Assembly: GCA_002706335.1 (NCBI GenBank)
Contig: PAKZ01000027.1
Coordinates: 62,001-126,000, forward strand
DNA: 64,000 bases
Source: Ahrensia sp.
GTDB taxonomy: Bacteria > Pseudomonadota > Alphaproteobacteria > Rhizobiales > Rhizobiaceae
Direction of reading: 5' to 3'
Below the pieces are notes generated by a model, which made no database searches, was not told the DNA's origin, and saw only the letters and a list, made by a program, of their open reading frames with translations. Below are positions 58,681 to 64,000 of the stretch, in pieces (the first letter of the stretch is position 1; each line of letters opens with the position of its first letter). Both the position numbers and the translations under genes were made by a program.

Positions 58681-59760
58681 ATGGCGCTGAAAACAAAAGG
58701 AAAACAGAGCGAAGCGGCGGAACCGGCGTCCGGACCGCCGACCCTGAAATCCATCGCCTTCATGACCGGCTACTCGATCACGACCGTTTCGCGCGCGCTC
58801 AAGGACGCGCCGGATATCGGTGAAGAGGCCAAGAAACGCGTGCGGCTTGTGGCCAAGCAGATCGGTTACCGTCCGAACCGGGCGGGCGTTCGTCTGAGAA
58901 CCGGCAAGACGAACGTGATCAGCCTCGTTCTCAACACCCAGGAAGAGGTGATGGGCCTGACATCCCAGATGGTCCTCGGCATCTCCGACGTGCTGCGCGG
59001 CACGCCCTACCACCTCGTCGTAACGCCCTACTCTCTGGAAAACGATTCAATGGAGCCGGTGCGCTACATCGTCGAAACCGGTTCCGCCGACGGCGTGATC
59101 CTGTCACGTATCGAATTGCGGGACCGCCGCGTGCGCTATCTGTCCGAGCACGGCATGCCCTTCGCCACCCATGGCCGCACCGACATGGGCATCGATCATC
59201 CCTGGCATGATTTCGACAATGAGCGTTTCGCCCATGACGCCGCCAACATGCTGGCCAAGCGGGGCGTCAAGCGCGCGGCACTTGTCCCGCCGCCGGACAA
59301 TCTCACTTATGCGCGCCACATGAAGGCAGGCTTTGCAACCGGCCTCCGCGAGCACGGAATGCAGCAGGTCGCGCTCGACACGGTGACCGTCGACGATACG
59401 CTCGATACGATCCAGGCCGGTGTCTACGAGATCATGCGAGGACCCGGACGGCCGGACGGAATCGTCTGCGGCAGCGGCGGCGCCGCCATCGCAGCTTCTG
59501 CTGGCATCGAACAGGCTGGCCTCCAAATCGGTCGCGATGTGCAGATCGTTTCCAAGCAGCACACCAATATTCTCAAGCGCTACCGCAGCGGAATCGAGGT
59601 GATCAACGAGGATGTTCGCCAGGGCGGCCGCGATCTTGCGACCTGCGTGATCCGCTCGATCGAGGGCGTGCCAGCCGACGAACTCCACTTCCTGTCCTAT
59701 CCGGACGACCCGGCGGACACGCCCGGCGTTCCGGCGGAACTGCCGCAGGTCGCTGTCTAG
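58681..59760 (+). CDS. LacI-family transcriptional regulator
   Basis: A 359-residue regulator. The helix-turn-helix and hinge are TLKSIAFMTGYSITTVSRALKDAPDIGEEAKKRV and IGYRPNRAGVRLRTGKT at residues ~21-78; a preceding ~20-residue Lys/Ala-rich extension is longer than usual. The effector domain contains GSADGVILSRIELRD, RPDGIVCGSGGAAIA and DVQIVSKQ. It is divergent from the sugar operon and most likely represses it until the imported sugar binds. Confidence 0.94.
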   Translation: MALKTKGKQSEAAEPASGPPTLKSIAFMTGYSITTVSRALKDAPDIGEEAKKRVRLVAKQIGYRPNRAGVRLRTGKTNVISLVLNTQEEVMGLTSQMVLGISDVLRGTPYHLVVTPYSLENDSMEPVRYIVETGSADGVILSRIELRDRRVRYLSEHGMPFATHGRTDMGIDHPWHDFDNERFAHDAANMLAKRGVKRAALVPPPDNLTYARHMKAGFATGLREHGMQQVALDTVTVDDTLDTIQAGVYEIMRGPGRPDGIVCGSGGAAIAASAGIEQAGLQIGRDVQIVSKQHTNILKRYRSGIEVINEDVRQGGRDLATCVIRSIEGVPADELHFLSYPDDPADTPGVPAELPQVAV

Positions 59761-59773
59761 AGCCTTTCAGGGT

Positions 59774-60361
59774 CTAGAAACGCCGGATGCGCCTGTCCAC
59801 GAGCGCAAGGAAATCGGCGCGCGACTGCGGTGTCGACACATCCATGAGGTAGTGCGCCAGGAAAAGCGTCTTGCAGCGCTTGGCGAAGAGCGCGCGCATG
59901 CCGCGCAGCAGCGTGCGCTTGCCCGGATGGCCGACGACATAGGACCACCAGCGCGGCGCGCCGCAGGTCGTCACGACGCCGAGCTTGCGGATATGGGTCA
60001 TCAGCGGACGAATCCGTTTCGTCTCCGGCGACATCGCGAAGGTGATCTCGGGCGTCCAGACCCGGTCGAGCCACCCCTTCAGCATTGCCGGCAGGCCGTA
60101 CCACCATGTCGGATAGACGAAGACCAGCCCCTCGGCCCAGGCAAGCTGCTCGGCATGCGCCGGCAGCGGATGCTGGTCTTTCTGCATGTCGTTATAGACA
60201 CGCCGCTCGTCGCAACCCATCACCGGATCGAAACCTTCGGCATACAGATCGATCAGCCTCGTTTCGTTGCCGCCTTCGGCAAGCGCGTTCATGACCGTGT
60301 CGCGCAACGCCGCTCCGAAGCTCTCCGGTACCGGATGGCAATAAACAACAAGTATCCGCAT
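59774..60361 (-). CDS. NAD(P)H dehydrogenase (quinone), flavodoxin fold
   Basis: A 195-residue flavodoxin-like reductase (Flavodoxin_2). It begins RILVVYCHPVPESFGAALRD (FMN phosphate loop) and has FVYPTWWYGLPAMLKGWLDRVWTPEITF, the WW-x-x-P signature of the NQO1/MdaB group, then VTTCGAPRWW. It reduces quinones or similar acceptors by two electrons. It shares one base (TGATG) with the related gene upstream and is the last of its operon. Confidence 0.92.
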   Translation of the reverse strand: MRILVVYCHPVPESFGAALRDTVMNALAEGGNETRLIDLYAEGFDPVMGCDERRVYNDMQKDQHPLPAHAEQLAWAEGLVFVYPTWWYGLPAMLKGWLDRVWTPEITFAMSPETKRIRPLMTHIRKLGVVTTCGAPRWWSYVVGHPGKRTLLRGMRALFAKRCKTLFLAHYLMDVSTPQSRADFLALVDRRIRRF

Positions 60362-60942
60362 CAGAACGCGTCCATTGCCGTCTCGACACGGCCGATGAAA
60401 CGTTTGCGCGTCTCATCCGTCGATCGGTTCATGTCGTAATGCGCCAGATAGTCGAACGGCGCGCCCGGCTTGACGATCACGCGCAGCACCCGGTTGACGA
60501 GCTTGCGCGGCGGATCGCCGACCAGAAACGCTCTCATCCGCGTCCCGCCATAGGTCGTCACCACACTCACCTTCCTGATGTTGTGCAGACACGGTCGGAC
60601 CTTGCCATTACGCATCTCGAACGAAACGCCCGGCAGGAAGACACGATCGAAGAACCCCTTCAGGATCGCCGGGTAACCGAAGTTCCAGACCGGATAGCTC
60701 AGCACCAGCGCCTCCGCCGCGCGCAGCCGCTCGACATAAGTCTTCACCGGTTCGAGGTTGGGGCCGATATCGTGATAGCCAATCCGCTCGGACCGGCTCA
60801 GCCGCGGGTCGAAATCCTCGGCATAGAGATCGCAATCGTCGACCTCGTGGCCTCTCGCTTTCAGCCGTTCGACAATGATTTGGTGCAGCGAGCCGTTGAA
60901 GCTCTCGGCGACCGGATGAGCATGCAGGACCAGAACACGCAT
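60361..60942 (-). CDS. NAD(P)H dehydrogenase (quinone), flavodoxin fold, paralogue
   Basis: A 193-residue paralogue of the preceding protein: VLVLHAHPVAESFNGSLHQ, LSYPVWNFGYPAILKGFFDRVFLPGVSF and VTTYGGTRMRAFLVGDPPR. The WW of the neighbour's signature is WN here, so acceptor preference may differ. ATG 60942 is chosen; a GTG 3 nt upstream is possible. It follows the FAD oxidase with essentially no gap and precedes its paralogue with a 1-nt overlap. Confidence 0.92.
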   Translation of the reverse strand: MRVLVLHAHPVAESFNGSLHQIIVERLKARGHEVDDCDLYAEDFDPRLSRSERIGYHDIGPNLEPVKTYVERLRAAEALVLSYPVWNFGYPAILKGFFDRVFLPGVSFEMRNGKVRPCLHNIRKVSVVTTYGGTRMRAFLVGDPPRKLVNRVLRVIVKPGAPFDYLAHYDMNRSTDETRKRFIGRVETAMDAF

Positions 60943-60945
60943 CAC

Positions 60946-62352
60946 CTAACTCGCCTTCTGCAAGCCCTTGAACAGCCAGACGGCGCCGGTGTCGTAATCG
61001 TAATCCGGGTTTTCCCAGGCGATCATCTTGCCGGGGTTGAGCAGGCCCTTCGGATCGGCCTCGCGCTTGAAGGCGAGCTGGATTTCGTCGGTCTGCTTCA
61101 TGCCGCCCTCCTCCAGCGTGAAGCGATGCGGATTGAAGATAGGCGCGCCCTCGCGATTGAAGGTCTCGATGATCTCGTCCAGCCGCGCCTCGGTGGTGTA
61201 GCGCACCATCGGCAGCCCGAAGCAGGTTATGTCTCCGTCGAAGCGCACGAATTCCAGGTGATCGATGATCTCGCCCTTGAACATGCCGTGCAGCTTCTCG
61301 ATCAGCGCGAGCTGGTTCGGGAAAGGATAGAGCACCTGCAGATAGGTGATCGCCGGGTCGATCCTGAGCCCGCGCAAGGTGGTGTGGTTCCAGGCGAGCT
61401 CGAATGCCGGCGGCAGGCCGCGCATGCCTTCGGCGGAGAGCGCTGCGCTGTTGAACGCGATGTTGCCGCCTTCCCGCGCCGTATAGGCCAGGAATGCGTC
61501 GAGCGACTGCGGCGCGACCATGCAGATCACGACACTGTCGCCTTCCTTGAGGAACTTCTGGTGCCGCTTGAAATAGTCGAAAGGCGCAGGCGCCGAAATG
61601 ACCGTATTGAGCTTGAGGAGGATCCCGTCCTGCCGCCCGAGCGCATTGGCGTAGCCCGCCGCTTCCACGAAATCGTCGAATGTGACGATCACATCGATCC
61701 AGTCATAGGCCGCCGTCAGCGGTATTTCGACCTCGGTGATGATCCCGTTGGTACCATAGGCATGCGTGACCTTGTGCAAATCCGCGCCGGTCAGTTCGAG
61801 CACCCGGGGCTCTTCCTCCATGGTGACGACGCGCAGCCGGATCACATTGCCGAAATCGCGCAGGCCGCCCCAGCGTGTCGAGCCGACGCCTCCGGAACCG
61901 CCCGCGACGAAACCCGCGACGGTCGCCGTATGGGTGGTGGAGGGATGCATGCGCATTTCCTGTCCGGATTGCTCGCGCGCAGCCTTGTCCAGATCGGAGC
62001 AGATCACGCCCGGACCGACCACCGCCCTGCCCGGCGCGATTTCCTTGATTTCGCTCATGTCGGCGAGCGACAGCACCACGCCGCCCGAAAGCGGCATCGC
62101 CTGGCCGTAATTGCCTGTGCCCGTACCGCGCGGCGTAACCGGCACATCGTGCTTGTAACAGGCCTTCAGAACCCGGATGACTTCGTCCTCGGTCTTCGGC
62201 GAAACGATCAGATCGCCGGTCACGTGGTCGAGCCGCTCCTTGAGAACCGGCGAGTACCAATAGAAATCGCGGCTTTTCTGCTGGACGATCTTCTCATTGT
62301 CCTCGATCTTTATTCCGTCGAGGTCCGCGCGCAGCGCGTCGATGCCCGTCAT
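60946..62352 (-). CDS. FAD-binding oxidase, VAO family (GlcD/D-2-hydroxyacid dehydrogenase-like)
   Basis: A 468-residue flavoprotein. FAD-binding segments: VPVTPRGTGTGNYGQAMPLSGG near residue 74, GPGVICSDLDKAARE, HTATVAGFVAGGSGGVGSTRWGG near 140, then AYGTNGIITEVEIPL. The C-terminus has NPHRFTLEEGG and DPKGLLNPGKMIAW. It oxidises an unidentified hydroxy or related substrate. The amidohydrolase lies 3 nt upstream, so both act in one pathway, possibly breakdown of a nitrogen heterocycle. Confidence 0.88.
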   Translation of the reverse strand: MTGIDALRADLDGIKIEDNEKIVQQKSRDFYWYSPVLKERLDHVTGDLIVSPKTEDEVIRVLKACYKHDVPVTPRGTGTGNYGQAMPLSGGVVLSLADMSEIKEIAPGRAVVGPGVICSDLDKAAREQSGQEMRMHPSTTHTATVAGFVAGGSGGVGSTRWGGLRDFGNVIRLRVVTMEEEPRVLELTGADLHKVTHAYGTNGIITEVEIPLTAAYDWIDVIVTFDDFVEAAGYANALGRQDGILLKLNTVISAPAPFDYFKRHQKFLKEGDSVVICMVAPQSLDAFLAYTAREGGNIAFNSAALSAEGMRGLPPAFELAWNHTTLRGLRIDPAITYLQVLYPFPNQLALIEKLHGMFKGEIIDHLEFVRFDGDITCFGLPMVRYTTEARLDEIIETFNREGAPIFNPHRFTLEEGGMKQTDEIQLAFKREADPKGLLNPGKMIAWENPDYDYDTGAVWLFKGLQKAS

Positions 62353-62355
62353 CGT

Positions 62356-63669
62356 CTACTCCATCAAATGGTCTAGTTCTTCATAGGATGGCAGCGCCCG
62401 GTCGATGACTTTGCCATCACGCACCACGATCCGTCCGCTTTCCGGCCGCGACAGGATCTCCGTCCAGGACCGTCCCTCGCAAATCAGGAAATCCGCCGGC
62501 CCGCCCTCGACAAGCCTGCCGCAGTCCTCGCTCAGTCCCATCGCTTTCGCCGGATTGGAAAGCGCCGCTTTCGGCCAGTCGGCAACCGGGTGATCGAACT
62601 GGATGATCCGCGTCGCCATGCGATAGACTTCGATCATGTCGAGATCGCCATAGGCGTAGAACGGGTCGCGCGTGTTGTCGGACGCGACGCAGACATTGAT
62701 GCCGCGCGCCTTCATCTCGTGCAGCAGCGTCACGCCGCGCCAACGCGGCGTCGTGTTGTCCGAACGGCGATCCTGCAGGAACATGTTGCACATCGGTAGC
62801 GAAACCACCGAGATGTTGCAGTCGGCAACCGCATCGAGCGTACGCAACACCTCGTCGTCGGGCTGGCGCGCAAGCGAGCAGCAATGGCCGATCAGGATGC
62901 GCCCCTCATAGCCGTTGCGTTTCGCCGCCTCGGCGATCAGGCGCAGCGACACCGCCTCCAGCGCATCGGTCTCGTCGGCGTGAAAATCGAGCGGCAGGTC
63001 GTTTTCGATCGCGGCGCGGAATATCATGTCGAGCAGTTGTTCGATGTCCGGCACCATGAAGGTGACCGCACCGAGCACGCCGCCCGCTTGCCTCACCCGC
63101 TGTACGAGCGTCTGGAACCAGGCTTCGTCGCGGCCCGTGTCGATGCCGAACAGGCAGGCGCCTTGCAGATCGATCCGGCCTTTCCAGCGCTCGCGCACCT
63201 TTTCGAAGACCGGCCAGGAGATTGTCTCCTGCGGCGGCAGCGAGTCGAGATGGGTACGGATCGCCTTGGTGCCGTAGGCGTAGGCGCATTTCAGCGCGAA
63301 CTCCATGCGCGCCTCGACATCTTCCGCCGACCAGTTGGCCGACCGGTCGGCCAGCACCGCGCCCAACGCGCCCGGAAACGACCCGTCGGGATTGGGCCTG
63401 CGCGGCCAGATGTGACCCTTGTCGAGATGCGTGTGGCAATCGATGAGCGCCGGAAGGACGACGCGGCGGCGCAGATCGTTCTCCGCGCCCTCACTCGCTG
63501 CGACGGACGGTGTAATGGAGGCGATACGCCCATTCTCGACGGTCAGATCGTATAGTCCGAACCCCTCGTCGTCATGCTCCGCCCCGCCGGAATCGACCCA
63601 TGAATCGTGCAGATGCGCCCGATACAGACTGAAACCCGTCTCGGTTCGAACGATTGCTCCACCAGACAT
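62356..63669 (-). CDS. Amidohydrolase, cytosine deaminase-like
   Basis: A 437-residue TIM-barrel metal hydrolase. Metal ligands are visible: LIDCHTHLDKGHIW (His-x-His) near residue 80, LDFHADETD near 228, IGHCCSLARQ near 260 and the catalytic aspartate in VASDNTRDPFYAYGD near 330, the pattern of CodA and relatives. It deaminates or hydrolyses a nitrogen heterocycle. ATG 63669 follows CAGGAGCGTTG and overlaps the permease stop by 1 nt (TGATG), linking it to an ABC importer. Confidence 0.9.
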   Translation of the reverse strand: MSGGAIVRTETGFSLYRAHLHDSWVDSGGAEHDDEGFGLYDLTVENGRIASITPSVAASEGAENDLRRRVVLPALIDCHTHLDKGHIWPRRPNPDGSFPGALGAVLADRSANWSAEDVEARMEFALKCAYAYGTKAIRTHLDSLPPQETISWPVFEKVRERWKGRIDLQGACLFGIDTGRDEAWFQTLVQRVRQAGGVLGAVTFMVPDIEQLLDMIFRAAIENDLPLDFHADETDALEAVSLRLIAEAAKRNGYEGRILIGHCCSLARQPDDEVLRTLDAVADCNISVVSLPMCNMFLQDRRSDNTTPRWRGVTLLHEMKARGINVCVASDNTRDPFYAYGDLDMIEVYRMATRIIQFDHPVADWPKAALSNPAKAMGLSEDCGRLVEGGPADFLICEGRSWTEILSRPESGRIVVRDGKVIDRALPSYEELDHLME

Positions 63670-64000
63670 CAACGCTCCTGTGTCAGCGCGCTTTCATGCC
63701 AGCGCCGCAGGATGCGGTTGGATATGAAGGAAAGCACGAGGAAAATCAGAATGCCGGTAAACGAGATCAGGATCAGCGCGGCGAAGAGACGCGGGGCGTT
63801 GAGCCGGTAACCGGCCTCGATGATGCGGCTGGCGAGCCCGGAGGACAGGCCCGACGCACCGGCGACGAATTCCGCCACGACCGCGCCGATCAGCGCAAGA
63901 CCGCCGGCGATCTTCAGTCCGCCAAGGAAATAAGGCATCGAAGCCGGCAAACGCAGATGCCACAACGTCTGCCAGCGCGACGCGCCGTTAAGCTTGAACA
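63669..64000 (-). CDS. ABC transporter permease (SsuC/ThiX-type), C-terminal part
   Basis: The last ~110 codons of a permease that runs past the window end. Visible are the EAA loop FKLNGASRWQTLWHLRLPASMPYFLGGLK and the helices GLALIGAVVAEFVAG and LFAALILISFTGILIFLVLSFISN, as in taurine/sulfonate, nitrate and pyrimidine-precursor importers. Coupling to a cytosine-deaminase-like gene suggests a pyrimidine or hydroxymethylpyrimidine-type cargo; this is inference. Confidence 0.9.
   Translation of the reverse strand, partial: FKLNGASRWQTLWHLRLPASMPYFLGGLKIAGGLALIGAVVAEFVAGASGLSSGLASRIIEAGYRLNAPRLFAALILISFTGILIFLVLSFISNRILRRWHESALTQER

Noticed and set aside
1-64000. CRISPR arrays, tRNA, rRNA, prophage or complete insertion sequences
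   Set aside because: No regularly spaced repeats, cloverleaf-like segments, transposase or integrase sequences were recognised on reading both strands; short or degenerate examples could be missed by eye.

Overview
The window is GC-rich and gene-dense, and looks like a chromosome or large replicon of an alphaproteobacterium, most likely Hyphomicrobiales (Mesorhizobium/Hoeflea-like). This rests on the complete sox operon in Paracoccus-like order, the many TRAP and ABC uptake systems, the BigR/SqrR-type persulfide sensor and the general codon use; it is an inference. I found no rRNA, tRNA, CRISPR array, phage gene or intact insertion sequence.

Region 1 (1-28.3 kb) is a catabolic island for one or more organic acids or aldehydes. 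It holds a truncated TRAP permease and a TPP enzyme (2-2464). A minus-strand operon runs aldehyde dehydrogenase, LivK, LivH, LivM, LivG, LivF, aldehyde dehydrogenase (10798 down to 2537), with a divergent AraC regulator. Next come a MetE/YxjG-like protein and an SDR (11980-14011), then a minus-strand set of FMN 2-hydroxyacid dehydrogenase, TPP enzyme and FAD 2-hydroxyacid oxidase (18493-14205). A TRAP operon follows, with two tandem DctP genes (the first broken by an in-frame stop), DctQ, DctM and a DUF3237 protein. Last are an in-frame benzoylformate decarboxylase-aldehyde dehydrogenase fusion with a divergent LysR regulator and an enol-lactonase-like hydrolase. The genes suggest import of a 2-hydroxy or 2-oxo acid, oxidation to the 2-oxo acid, TPP-dependent decarboxylation to an aldehyde, and oxidation to the carboxylic acid. 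The substrate cannot be read from the sequence.

Region 2 (28.4-47.7 kb) is a sulfur-oxidation island. A BigR/SqrR-type sensor faces a small membrane protein, a persulfide-dioxygenase-like MBL protein, a DUF442 sulfurtransferase, a SulP transporter and a YeeE/TsuA transporter. The sox genes follow on the minus strand (soxV/ccdA, W, X, Y, Z, A, B, C, D, E, F), with soxS and soxR divergent. Two more YeeE/YedE transporters and a Tat-exported MBL hydrolase close the island. SoxCD is present, so complete thiosulfate oxidation to sulfate without free sulfur is expected.

Region 3 (47.8-59.8 kb) is a ten-gene carbohydrate operon on the minus strand under a divergent LacI regulator: sugar-binding protein, two permeases, ATPase, D-lyxose-isomerase-like protein, sugar phosphate isomerase/epimerase, Gfo/Idh/MocA dehydrogenase, aldo/keto reductase, GH43 glycosidase and a cytoplasmic beta-propeller. 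Two AACGTT-centred palindromes flank the control region.

Region 4 (59.8-64 kb) has two flavodoxin-fold quinone reductases, a VAO-type FAD oxidase, a cytosine-deaminase-like amidohydrolase and the end of an SsuC/ThiX-like ABC permease, all tightly packed and running past the window end.

Most notable: the decarboxylase-dehydrogenase fusion whose linker is encoded by an intact Shine-Dalgarno sequence; a LivF with a tail of about 240 residues carrying four copies of a YVPAGA-type repeat; the nonsense-interrupted tandem TRAP binding protein; a hairpin-rich element with terminal inverted repeats at 14020-14205; and recurrent AT-rich motifs at the sulfur-gene promoters.
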